A DNA stretch of 64,000 nt. Origin: Paraburkholderia nodosa. Lineage in GTDB: Bacteria > Pseudomonadota > Gammaproteobacteria > Burkholderiales > Burkholderiaceae. The stretch spans positions 1 to 64,000 of the forward strand of contig NZ_MCNV01000034.1 in the NCBI RefSeq assembly GCF_001718195.1. Reading direction: 5' to 3'. Below are positions 28,012 to 35,913 of this stretch, piece by piece. Within the stretch, counting starts at the first letter, position 1; every line of letters starts with the position of its first letter. Position numbers and translations under genes: made by a program. The notes under the pieces were generated by a model. The model was not told the origin of the DNA and searched no databases. It was given only the letters and a program-made list of their open reading frames with translations.

Positions 28012-28893
28012 ATGCTGAAAGTGACAAAAGCGGTATTCCCGGTAGCGGGCCTCGGCACGCGCTTCCTTCCGGCCACGAAAGCCAGCCCGAAGGAAATGCT
28101 GCCCGTGGTCGACAAGCCGCTCATCCAGTACGCGGTCGAAGAAGCCGTGGCTGCGGGCATCACTGAAATGATCTTCGTGACCGGGCGCAGCAAGCGCGCG
28201 ATCGAGGACCATTTCGACAAGTCGTATGAGATCGAAGCCGAACTCGAAGCGCGCGGCAAGGCCAAGCTGCTGGAACTGGTGCGCAACATCAAGCCGAACA
28301 ACGTCGACTGCTTCTACGTGCGTCAGCCCGAGGCGCTCGGCCTTGGCCACGCCGTGCTGTGCGCGGAAAAGCTCGTGGGCGACAACCCGTTCGCCGTGAT
28401 TCTCGCGGACGACTTGCTCTACGGCACGCCGCCCGTCATGCAGCAGATGGTCGAGGTGTTCGACCACTACCATAGCTCGGTGCTCGGCGTGGAAGAGATC
28501 CCGCCCTCGGAAACGCGCTCGTACGGCATCGTCGACGGCAAGGAGTGGGAAGACTCGATCGTCAAGCTCTCGGGCATCGTCGAGAAGCCGGCGCCGGAAG
28601 TCGCACCGTCGAACCTCGGCGTGGTCGGCCGCTACGTGCTCAAACCGCGCATTTTCGAGCATCTGAAGTCGATCAAGCCGGGCGCGGGCGGCGAGCTGCA
28701 GCTCACCGACGCGATCCAGTCGCTGCTCGCCGACGAGCAGGTGCTCGCCTACAAATATCACGGCACGCGCTTCGACTGCGGCAGCAAGCTCGGCTACCTG
28801 AAGGCGACGGTGGAGTTCGCGCTGCGCCACCCGGAAGTCGGCGCGGATTTCGACGAGTATCTGCGTACGCGCAAGCCGGTGCTGGAAGGCTAG
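28012..28893 (+). CDS. galU: UTP-glucose-1-phosphate uridylyltransferase
   Basis: Makes UDP-glucose from glucose-1-phosphate and UTP, for lipopolysaccharide, capsule and trehalose pathways. The 293-residue protein begins MLKVTKAVFPVAGLGTRFLPATKASPKEMLP with the nucleotide-binding loop and activating lysine, then PLIQYAVEEAVAAGI, ILADDLLYG and GRYVLKPRIFEHL, and ends in a region with the conserved GTRFDCGSKLGYLKA. Length agrees with bacterial GalU (about 290-300). A terminator lies 35 bases after the stop. It is probably cotranscribed with valS or has its own promoter in the 78-base gap. Confidence 0.95.
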   Translation: MLKVTKAVFPVAGLGTRFLPATKASPKEMLPVVDKPLIQYAVEEAVAAGITEMIFVTGRSKRAIEDHFDKSYEIEAELEARGKAKLLELVRNIKPNNVDCFYVRQPEALGLGHAVLCAEKLVGDNPFAVILADDLLYGTPPVMQQMVEVFDHYHSSVLGVEEIPPSETRSYGIVDGKEWEDSIVKLSGIVEKPAPEVAPSNLGVVGRYVLKPRIFEHLKSIKPGAGGELQLTDAIQSLLADEQVLAYKYHGTRFDCGSKLGYLKATVEFALRHPEVGADFDEYLRTRKPVLEG

Positions 28894-28927
28894 GGGCCCC
28901 CGCTGAGACTCCCGCTCAGCGCAAATG

Positions 28928-28962
28928 AAAATGGCCCGCATTCTCATGCGGGCCATTTTTTT
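28928..28962. terminator. Rho-independent terminator after galU
   Basis: AAATGGCCCGCA-TTCTCA-TGCGGGCCATTT with a seven-T run: a perfect 12-bp stem. A-runs on the other side let it also serve the TusA-like gene that ends just to the right on the minus strand. Confidence 0.93.
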
Positions 28963-28976
28963 ATCTGCCAATGCGC

Positions 28977-29210
28977 CTAGCGCCGGCGAATCAGGAACAC
29001 GAACGTCTTGTCCTGCTGCGAGCTTTCCACGATCTCGTTGCCGGTTTGCTTGGCGAAAGCGGCGAAATCGCGCTGCGAGCCGGGATCGGTCGCGAGGACC
29101 TTGAGGATCTGGCCGCTTTCCATGTCGGCGAGCGCCTTCTTGGCGCGCAGGATCGGTAGCGGGCAGTTCAGCCCGCGCGCATCCACTTCCTTGTGAACCT
29201 GAATCTGCAT
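28977..29210 (-). CDS. TusA-family sulfur carrier protein
   Basis: A 77-residue protein of the TusA/SirA/YedF family, which carries persulfide sulfur on a conserved cysteine for tRNA thiolation, cofactor synthesis or sulfur transfer. The CPxP motif is in DARGLNCPLPILRAKKAL (cysteine at residue 16), followed by the family's GQILKVLATDPGSQRDFAAF. It is a typical length. It stands alone with a shared terminator at its 3' end; the partner desulfurase is not in the window. Confidence 0.93.
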   Translation of the reverse strand: MQIQVHKEVDARGLNCPLPILRAKKALADMESGQILKVLATDPGSQRDFAAFAKQTGNEIVESSQQDKTFVFLIRRR

Positions 29211-29310
29211 CGGGGTTGGATCCTTCGGTGGCGCACCGTCACGGCGTGAGACGGCGCTGGCAATAGCGTCGATTTTACCGCAGCCACGCCAGCCGCCGCT
29301 TGCGTCCCGA

Positions 29311-30378
29311 TCACGGCACGGCTGACAGCGTGACCGCCGCCCCCGTATGCAGCGATTCGCGCAGCGCCTGGCCGATGCGCGTGGCCTCCAGGGCGTCTTC
29401 GAGCGTCGCGCCGAGGCTCCCCGCCTGCGTCCGCCCCGCCTTGCGTGCCGCCACTTCGGCGACGAACGCCTGCGCTTCGTTCAGGAACGCCTCTTCGAAA
29501 CGGTCGAAGAACGTGGGCGTGCAAACGCTGCGCACGCCGGTCGAATCGTAGACATCGACGCGATTCGCGCGCGGGATGCGGCCGATCGCGAGCGCGCCCG
29601 CCGTGCCGATCACCTCGCTCGACGTGTCGTTGCCGTGCGCCATCGTGCGCGAGGCGTAAAACATCGCGAGTCGGCAGCCCTCGAACTCGCAGATCGCCAC
29701 GCCGTTGTCCACGTCGCCCGATTCGCGCAGCCCTTCGTGCAGCGCGATTGCGCCTGCGGCGTACACGCGTGTGGCGCGCGGCTTGCCGAGCAGCCAGCGC
29801 GCAACGTCGATGTCGTGAACCGTGCAGTCGAGGAAAATGCCGCCCGAAGTCGGCGCGAAGCGCACGAAAAAGCCTTCGGGATCGTTCAGATCGCAGGTCT
29901 GCGAGCGCACCAAAAAAGGCTTGCCGATCGCCCCCGCCTGCACGCTTGCGTAGGCATCCTGATAACTTGGATCGAAGCGGCGCATGAAGCCGATGGTCAC
30001 CTGCCGGTCGGCATGACGACGCGACACGTTCACCACCCGCTCGCATTCGGCCACGTCGAGCGAGAGCGGCTTCTCGCAGAACACGTGCTTGCCCGCTTCG
30101 AGCGCCTGCACGATCTGCTCGGCGTGCAATGCCGAAGGCGTGACGAGCCACACCGCATCGACCGCTTGATCGGCCAGCAAATCGGCGTACTCGCCATACA
30201 GCCGCGCGGCGGGCAGCGCCTCGCGCGCCCACGCGAGATCCGCTTCCAGCGGACTGCACGCGGCCGCGAGCGTTGCACCCGGCACGCGATACGCCAGGTT
30301 CTGCGCGTGCCGCCGCCCCAACCGCCCAAGTCCCGCCACGCCCACGCGCAACGGCTGGGCACGATCGATTGCCTGCAT
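29311..30378 (-). CDS. Gfo/Idh/MocA-family oxidoreductase, probable second inositol dehydrogenase
   Basis: NAD(P)-dependent dehydrogenase of sugars or cyclitols. The 355-residue protein has an N-terminal Rossmann fold (RVGVAGLGRLGRRHAQNLAYRVPG, residues 11-34), the conserved CEKPLSLD (about 94-101) and the C-terminal substrate domain with GGIFLDCTVHDIDVARWLLG. Last gene of the leftward operon RpiR regulator-IolG-this gene, so it probably oxidises another inositol isomer (such as scyllo-inositol) or an inositol relative; that is inference from context. The gap to the upstream iolG is only 31 bases. Confidence 0.85.
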   Translation of the reverse strand: MQAIDRAQPLRVGVAGLGRLGRRHAQNLAYRVPGATLAAACSPLEADLAWAREALPAARLYGEYADLLADQAVDAVWLVTPSALHAEQIVQALEAGKHVFCEKPLSLDVAECERVVNVSRRHADRQVTIGFMRRFDPSYQDAYASVQAGAIGKPFLVRSQTCDLNDPEGFFVRFAPTSGGIFLDCTVHDIDVARWLLGKPRATRVYAAGAIALHEGLRESGDVDNGVAICEFEGCRLAMFYASRTMAHGNDTSSEVIGTAGALAIGRIPRANRVDVYDSTGVRSVCTPTFFDRFEEAFLNEAQAFVAEVAARKAGRTQAGSLGATLEDALEATRIGQALRESLHTGAAVTLSAVP

Positions 30379-30409
30379 CCTTGCTCTCCTCGCTTGATCT
30401 GCGCTCGCT

Positions 30410-31432
30410 TCAATCGCCCAGCGTCACGACACGGCCCTCGCGCCACGACAGCGAGGCAGCTTCGGCCAACTCCAGCGCTTTCAGGCCGTCGGCGACCGAG
30501 GTGCGCACCGGCACGCCCTGCGTCACGGCTTCGTGAAAGTGCGCCATTTCGCGCGCATAGGCCGCGCGATAGCGTTCGAGGAAGAACGCCTCGGGCACGT
30601 CCTGCGCGACAGCGGTCTTCGACCACGCGACCACCTCGGTCGGCTGCATGTTGCCCGCCTGCAGCATGCCCTCGCTGCCGAGCACCTCGAAGCGCTGGTC
30701 GTAACCATAGGCCGCGCGCCGCGCCGTGTTGATCTGGCAAAGACGCCCGCGCTTCGTGCGAATCGTCACCGCCGTCGAATCGATGTCGCCCGCGTCGGCA
30801 ATCGCCGGGTCGGACAGGCAGCTGCCTGTGGCATGCACGCTCACCGCTTTGTCGTCGAGGATCCAGCGGAAGATGTCGAAGTCGTGGATCAGCATGTCCT
30901 TGAAGATGCCGCCCGAGTGCTTGATGTATTCGACGGGCGGCGCGCCAGGGTCGCGGCTCGTGACGATCAGCATTTCCGGCGTGCCGATCTCGCCTGCATC
31001 GAGGCGCGTCTTGAGCGCGGCGAACGTGGGATCGTAGCGGCGCTGGAAGCCGATCATGGCCACGACGCCCGCGCGCTGAACGGCTTCTGCGCAGGCGCGC
31101 GCGCGCTCGATGGTCAGATCGACGGGCTTTTCGCAGAAGATATGCTTGCCCGCTGCCGCCGACTTGAGGATCAGTTCGGAGTGCGTATCGGTGCTCGAGC
31201 AAATTACCGTGGCGCCGATCGAAGCGTCGCCGAACGCGGCGTCCACATCCACGACCTGCGCGCCGTGCTGTGCGGCGAGCGCGGCGGCGGCTTCGCGATT
31301 GACATCGATCACGTACTTCAGACGCACGCCCGGCTGGCGCGCGAGATTGCCCGCATGAATGCGGCCAATGCGCCCCGCGCCGAATACCGCCACATCCAGC
31401 GTTGTCGCTGCGCCGCTTGCTGCACTAGTCAT
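30410..31432 (-). CDS. iolG: Inositol 2-dehydrogenase
   Basis: Oxidises myo-inositol to 2-keto-myo-inositol with NAD+, the first catabolic step. The 340-residue protein has the Rossmann motif VAVFGAGRIGRIHAGNLA (13-30), FCEKPVDLT (about 102-110) and the catalytic-domain segment GGIFKDMLIHDFDIFRWILDD with the conserved Asp/His (DFDIFRW, HDF). The ATG at 31432 follows GGAGGATACG, a good ribosome-binding site; the longer open frame to 31492 is inside the regulator gene. Its start overlaps the RpiR stop by eight bases, so translation is coupled. Confidence 0.92.
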   Translation of the reverse strand: MTSAASGAATTLDVAVFGAGRIGRIHAGNLARQPGVRLKYVIDVNREAAAALAAQHGAQVVDVDAAFGDASIGATVICSSTDTHSELILKSAAAGKHIFCEKPVDLTIERARACAEAVQRAGVVAMIGFQRRYDPTFAALKTRLDAGEIGTPEMLIVTSRDPGAPPVEYIKHSGGIFKDMLIHDFDIFRWILDDKAVSVHATGSCLSDPAIADAGDIDSTAVTIRTKRGRLCQINTARRAAYGYDQRFEVLGSEGMLQAGNMQPTEVVAWSKTAVAQDVPEAFFLERYRAAYAREMAHFHEAVTQGVPVRTSVADGLKALELAEAASLSWREGRVVTLGD

Positions 31433-32315
31433 CGTATCCTCCGGTGTCGGTCGATTCTTCCACGTTGAGTTCGAGCCGGTACGCAAGCGCAATGAAGAGC
31501 GCCTGGCACAGGCAGAAGGTGCTGGTGAGCGAGCGGAACGCGAACGCGCTCCCTTCCTTCACATAGAGCTGCGCGTTCGCGTGGCGCGCGAGCGGCGAAA
31601 GCTGGCTGTCGGTGATGACGAGCGTCCTGGCGTGGTGCTGCTGCGCCACCCGCAGGCAGTACTGCGTTTCTTTGCCGTAGGGTGCGAAGCTGATGGCGAT
31701 CACCACGTCGCCCTTCTTCACGCCGCGAATCTGTTCGTGGTACATGCCGCCGAGCCCCGAGACGAGGTGCACGCGCTTGCGCGTGTGCTGCAAGGCATAG
31801 ACGATGTAGCTCGCCACCGGAAACGAGCGGCGCACGCCGATCACGTAGATGTTGTCCGCCTGCTCGAGCATCTTCACGGCTTCGTCGAACTGCGCGCCGT
31901 CCAGGCCGGCTTCGAGTTCGTCGAGCCCGCTGCGGCACGCGCCGATGAACTCGCGTGCCACGGCGCCGCCCATGTCCGGGCTCGCTTCGCCTTCCTTGGC
32001 GTCGATCAGTTGGCGAATGCGCTGCTGATAGCTCGTGGCCGAGGCGCCTTGCCCCGCATAGGCCTGACGGAACACGGCCTGGAGGTCGGAGAAGCCCGAG
32101 AAGCCGAAGCGCTGCGCAAAGCGCACCACCGCCGAAGGATGCACGCCGCAGCTCGCGGCAATGTCGCTCGTACGGTCCATCATCACGCTCGCGCGGTGCT
32201 GCTCGATGTAGGTCGCGATGCTTTTCAGCTGACGCGGCAGCGCCTCGTAATCGTGGGCGATGCGCTGCATCAATTCGTCTACGCCTGCTACGGCGTCGGT
32301 TGTGTCATCCGCCAT
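31425..32315 (-). CDS. RpiR/MurR-family regulator of the inositol genes
   Basis: A 296-residue repressor-type regulator: an N-terminal HTH_6 domain (about 1-80, with MMDRTSDIAASCGVHPSAVVRFAQRFGFSGFSDLQAVF) and a SIS sugar-phosphate-binding domain (about 125-265, NIYVIGVRRSFPVASYIVYAL, VVIAISFAPYGKE). First gene of the leftward operon and divergent from the inositol ABC importer; it probably senses an inositol intermediate such as 2-deoxy-5-keto-gluconate-6-phosphate (known for related IolR, inferred here). ATG 32315 has GAGGAAAA upstream. Confidence 0.9.
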   Translation of the reverse strand: MADDTTDAVAGVDELMQRIAHDYEALPRQLKSIATYIEQHRASVMMDRTSDIAASCGVHPSAVVRFAQRFGFSGFSDLQAVFRQAYAGQGASATSYQQRIRQLIDAKEGEASPDMGGAVAREFIGACRSGLDELEAGLDGAQFDEAVKMLEQADNIYVIGVRRSFPVASYIVYALQHTRKRVHLVSGLGGMYHEQIRGVKKGDVVIAISFAPYGKETQYCLRVAQQHHARTLVITDSQLSPLARHANAQLYVKEGSAFAFRSLTSTFCLCQALFIALAYRLELNVEESTDTGGYDD

Positions 32316-32393
32316 GATTGTTTTCCTCGGCTGGTTGCCGCACTGCCGCAAAGCCTTACCAGGCTTCGATTCCACGGCATGCCGACGGAGCCG

Positions 32394-32435
32394 ATTATAG
32401 GCAGCGCGTCACACGAATGGAACAGATTTTCCATT
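32394..32435 (-). promoter_or_regulatory. Inositol operon promoter with overlapping RpiR/IolR operator
   Basis: The perfect inverted repeat AATGGAA-N6-TTCCATT at 32416-32435 contains GGAA-N6-TTCC, the motif I recall for RpiR-type IolR of alphaproteobacteria. A perfect TATAAT on the minus strand (ATTATA at 32394-32399) is the -10 for the regulator-iolG operon, and the position 17 bases upstream, where the -35 belongs, falls inside the operator (32417-32422). This is the layout of an autoregulated, repressed promoter. Confidence 0.72.
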
Positions 32436-32457
32436 TTTATTTGTAATGAAATTTTCG

Positions 32458-32486
32458 TTGCAAGTCGCGAGGCGATGTCCTACTCT
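32458..32486 (+). promoter_or_regulatory. Promoter of the inositol importer operon
   Basis: TTGCAA at 32458-32463 and TACTCT at 32481-32486 with 17-base spacing, four and three of six consensus bases. An imperfect repeat AATGAAA-T-TTTCGTT (32446-32460) lies across the -35 and may be a second regulator site. Moderate support only. Confidence 0.4.
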
Positions 32487-32590
32487 TGTCGATGAGCGCG
32501 GCAGCTGGTGCAGGTAACAAGCGGCATGTCAAAAGCGCGGCTGCGGCATTCACCCCAAGAACGAACGACAGACCGAGAAAGGTGGAGACA

Positions 32591-33652
32591 ATGACTCAAC
32601 GCAAGGGCAAGACCATGCTCCGGAGGTTGGCCGCAGTGCTCGCGCTGGCAGCGGGCGTCACAGGTGCGAGCGTGCTCAGCGCGCAAACGGCGCAAGCCGC
32701 CGACGGCCATTTCGTGCTGATCAGCCACGCGCCCGATTCCGACTCGTGGTGGAACACGATCAAGAACGCCATCAAGCAGGCCGACGAAGACTGGAACGTC
32801 GAGACCGACTACCGCAATCCACCCAACGGCGACATCGCCGACATGTCGCGCCTGATCGAACAGGCCGCCGCGCGTAACTACGACGGCGTGATCGTGACCA
32901 TCGCCGACTACGACGTGCTCAAGAGCTCGATCGGCAAGGTCACGCAAAAGAAGATTCCGCTCGTGACGATCAACTCGGGCACCGAGGAACAGAGCGAGAA
33001 GCTCGGCGCGATCATGCACGTGGGTCAGCCCGAATACGTGGCGGGCCACGCAGCCGGCGAAAAGGCCAAGGCCGCGGGCGTGAAGTCGTTCCTGTGCGTG
33101 AATCACTTCGCGACCAACGCCGTGTCGTTCGAACGCTGCCGCGGATTTGCCGATGCGCTCGGCGTGGACTACAAGAGCTCGACAATCGACTCCGGCCAGG
33201 ACCCGACGGAAATCCAGTCGAAGGTGAGCGCGTATCTGCGCAACCATCCGAACACGGGCGCGATCCTCACGCTCGGCCCGGTGCCGGCGGCCGCCACGCT
33301 CAAGGCGATCGACCAGATGGGCCTCGCGGGCAAGATCTACTTCTGCACGTTCGACTTCTCGGATGACATTGCCAAGGCGATCCGCGCAGGCACCATCCAG
33401 TTCGCGATCGACCAGCAGCCGTACCTGCAGGGCTACATCCCCGTGGCCGTTCTCGCGATCGTGAAGAAGGAGCACACCACGGACCCGCAGAAGATCCGCC
33501 AGATCCTCGAAGCGAATCCGAAGTTCAAGCAGCGCCTTGAAACCTATGGCCTGCAGCCCTCGTACGGTCCGAAGAACATCCGCTCGGGTCCGGGCTTCAT
33601 CACCAAGGAGAATCTCGACAAGGTCGTGAAGTACGCAGGTCAGTATCGCTAA
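32591..33652 (+). CDS. Inositol ABC transporter, substrate-binding protein
   Basis: Periplasmic binding protein (353 residues) of a carbohydrate/inositol importer. It has a clear Sec signal (MLRRLAAVLALAAGVTGASV with cleavage at AQA/A, about residue 37) and a Peripla_BP_4 fold (FVLISHAPDSDSWWNTIKNAI, IVTIADYDVLKSSIGK, FATNAVSFERCRGFADALG, TGAILTLGPVPAAATLKAID). ATG 32591 follows AAAGGTGGAG and starts the mature-reading frame; the longer frame from 32486 has no ribosome-binding site. First gene of the operon with permease, ATPase and iolCDEB. Inositol specificity comes from context. Confidence 0.9.
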   Translation: MTQRKGKTMLRRLAAVLALAAGVTGASVLSAQTAQAADGHFVLISHAPDSDSWWNTIKNAIKQADEDWNVETDYRNPPNGDIADMSRLIEQAAARNYDGVIVTIADYDVLKSSIGKVTQKKIPLVTINSGTEEQSEKLGAIMHVGQPEYVAGHAAGEKAKAAGVKSFLCVNHFATNAVSFERCRGFADALGVDYKSSTIDSGQDPTEIQSKVSAYLRNHPNTGAILTLGPVPAAATLKAIDQMGLAGKIYFCTFDFSDDIAKAIRAGTIQFAIDQQPYLQGYIPVAVLAIVKKEHTTDPQKIRQILEANPKFKQRLETYGLQPSYGPKNIRSGPGFITKENLDKVVKYAGQYR

Positions 33653-33664
33653 GCATTTTTTGTC

Positions 33665-33684
33665 AGCCACGCGCGGCGGTGGCT
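33665..33684 (+). other. Stem-loop between binding protein and permease genes
   Basis: AGCCAC-N8-GTGGCT, a short inverted repeat 13 bases after the binding-protein stop, with a T-run before rather than after it. Such stem-loops often keep binding-protein mRNA more abundant than the downstream permease mRNA. The rest of the 237-base gap (33653-33889) holds no gene I can support. Confidence 0.45.
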
Positions 33685-33889
33685 AGCATCTTCCGATGCC
33701 CATCGCCTCTCGCCAGCCTCGCCGCGCGCCATTCACCGTGTTGCTTCTACTGCAAGGCAGTCGCTTGTGGGGAATGCGCTCGGGTATTTGAGCCAACGCA
33801 GACGCGAATGCGCCCGCCACGGCCGATCGCCTTGCACAAGACCAGCGTAAGGCGCTAAAGCACCAACTCTGGTCGATACAGGAGACATC

Positions 33890-35053
33890 ATGGGTGTAGC
33901 CGGCAAACACTTCCCCTCGCACGCTCCGGAGAGCGGCGCGCAAGACGCGCCCACCCCGCAGCCAGGCGCCAGCGACGAACGCGTGCGCCGCGAATCGTGG
34001 TTCGGCCATCTGCTCGGCCGCCCCGAATTCGCCGCGATTTCCGGCACCGTGCTGGTCTTCGCCGTCTTCGCGATCGGCGCGGGCGGCTCGGGCATGTTCG
34101 ATCTCGACGGCGTGATGAACTGGTCCCAGGTCGCCGCCTACCTCGGCATCCTGAGCGTCGGCGCGTGCCTGCTGATGATCGCCGGCGAGTTCGACCTCTC
34201 CATCGGCTCGATGATCGGCTTCGCCGGCATGATGGTGGCGATCCCCACGATGTACTTCCACTGGCCCATCGCGCTTTCCATTCTGTTCGCGTTCGTGGGC
34301 TGCACCGCGCTCGGCGCGCTCAACGGCTACCTCGTAATGCGCACGCGGCTGCCTTCGTTCATCGTCACGCTCGCGTTCCTCTTCATCCTGCGCGGCCTGA
34401 CGCTTGCGCTCTCGATCATGTTCGCGGACCGCACGATCGTCTCGGGCGTGGGCGACGTGGCCAAAGCCGACTTCGTGACCAACCTGCTTTTTCATGGCAC
34501 GGCGTTCAAGGGCCTCTTCGTCGCGCTTGCGCATATCGGCATCGGCAGGATGCTCGAAAACGGTCAGCCGCTCGTGCCCGGCGTGCCCAAGGTGATTCTC
34601 TGGTGGTTCGCGCTCGTGGCGATCGGCGCATTCGTGCTCGCCAAGACGCGCTACGGCAACTGGATTCTCGCCGTGGGCGGCGACGCCAACGCCGCGAAGA
34701 ACGTGGGCGTGCCCGTGAAGCGCGTGAAGATTTCGCTCTTCATGCTCACCGCGTTCTGCTCGTGCCTGTTCGCCGTGCTGCAGGTGTGCGACATCGGTTC
34801 GGCCGCTGCCGACCGCGGGCTGCAGAAAGAATTCGAAGCGATCATCGCCGCGGTGATCGGCGGCACGCTGCTCACGGGCGGCTACGGCTCGGTGATCGGC
34901 GCGGCATTCGGCGCACTCATCTTCGGCGTCGTGCAGATCGGCATCACTTACACGAACATCGATTCGGACTGGTTCCGCGTGTTCCTCGGCGTGATGCTGC
35001 TCATTGCCGTGCTCTTCAATCACTATGTGCGCCGCCGCGTCGCGCAATCGTAA
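33890..35053 (+). CDS. Inositol ABC transporter, permease
   Basis: A 387-residue inner-membrane permease of the BPD_transp_2 (RbsC-like) family. After a 45-residue cytoplasmic leader it has about ten hydrophobic helices (roughly 47-380). Family blocks: LLMIAGEFDLSIGSMIGFAGMM (about 94-115), and GGTLLTGGYGSVIGAAFGALIFGVVQIG (about 325-352). It forms the membrane channel with the ATPase encoded next. ATG 33890 is preceded by CAGGAGACATC. Role in inositol uptake follows from operon position. Confidence 0.9.
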   Translation: MGVAGKHFPSHAPESGAQDAPTPQPGASDERVRRESWFGHLLGRPEFAAISGTVLVFAVFAIGAGGSGMFDLDGVMNWSQVAAYLGILSVGACLLMIAGEFDLSIGSMIGFAGMMVAIPTMYFHWPIALSILFAFVGCTALGALNGYLVMRTRLPSFIVTLAFLFILRGLTLALSIMFADRTIVSGVGDVAKADFVTNLLFHGTAFKGLFVALAHIGIGRMLENGQPLVPGVPKVILWWFALVAIGAFVLAKTRYGNWILAVGGDANAAKNVGVPVKRVKISLFMLTAFCSCLFAVLQVCDIGSAAADRGLQKEFEAIIAAVIGGTLLTGGYGSVIGAAFGALIFGVVQIGITYTNIDSDWFRVFLGVMLLIAVLFNHYVRRRVAQS

Positions 35054-35066
35054 GCCGGAGGCTCAA

Positions 35067-35876
35067 ATGTCCGACACTCAAAACACCGCAGACGGCGACA
35101 CGATTCTCGCGCTCGAGAATGTCAGCAAGTACTTCGGCAAGGTCATCGCACTGAACGGCGTCACATTGCGCTTGAAACGCGGCGAGGTGCACTGCCTGCT
35201 CGGCGACAACGGCGCGGGCAAGTCCACGCTCATCAAGACACTCGCCGGCGTGCACCAGCCGACCTCCGGCCAGTACTTCGTGGACGGCAAACCCGTGATG
35301 TTCGATTCGCCGAAAGACGCGCTCGATCTCGGCATCGCCACCGTCTACCAGGATCTCGCGCTAGTGCCGCTGCTTTCGGTCGCGCGCAACTTCTTCATGG
35401 GCCGCGAGCCGCAAAAGAAGCTGTTCGGCTTCATCAACGTGATGGATCTCGATTCGAGCGCCGCGATCGCGAAGGACCGCCTCGCCGGAATGGGCATCAA
35501 CGTGCGCGACCCGCATCAGGCCATCGGCACGATGTCGGGCGGCGAGAAGCAGTGTCTCGCGATCGCACGCGCCATTCACTTCGGCGCACGCGTGCTGATT
35601 CTCGACGAGCCGACCGCCGCGCTCGGCGTGAAACAGAGCTTCAACGTGCTCAAGCTGATTCACGCCGCACGCGCAAAGGGCATTTCGGTGATCTTCATCA
35701 CCCACAACGTGCACCACGCCTACCCCATCGGCGACTCGTTCACGCTGCTCAATCGCGGTCGCTCGCTCGGGACCTACACGAAGGACACGATCAGCAAGAA
35801 CGAAGTGCTCGACATGATGGCGGGCGGTGCGGAGATGCAGAAGATGATCGCCGAACTCGACGGCGCGACTATCTGA
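35067..35876 (+). CDS. Inositol ABC transporter, ATP-binding protein
   Basis: A 269-residue ATPase with one nucleotide-binding domain, unlike the double RbsA type: Walker A GDNGAGKST (residues 46-54), the ABC signature GTMSGGEKQCLAIARAI (about 151-167), Walker B VLILDEPTAALG (about 174-185), and the switch histidine in VIFITHNVHHAY. Powers import with the permease it follows by 13 bases. ATG 35067 has a purine-rich GCCGGAGG upstream; the longer frame from 35004 runs inside the permease gene. Confidence 0.9.
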   Translation: MSDTQNTADGDTILALENVSKYFGKVIALNGVTLRLKRGEVHCLLGDNGAGKSTLIKTLAGVHQPTSGQYFVDGKPVMFDSPKDALDLGIATVYQDLALVPLLSVARNFFMGREPQKKLFGFINVMDLDSSAAIAKDRLAGMGINVRDPHQAIGTMSGGEKQCLAIARAIHFGARVLILDEPTAALGVKQSFNVLKLIHAARAKGISVIFITHNVHHAYPIGDSFTLLNRGRSLGTYTKDTISKNEVLDMMAGGAEMQKMIAELDGATI

Positions 35877-35913
35877 GCACGAGCGCACGGCACAGCTCCC
35901 AACAGGAATACAC

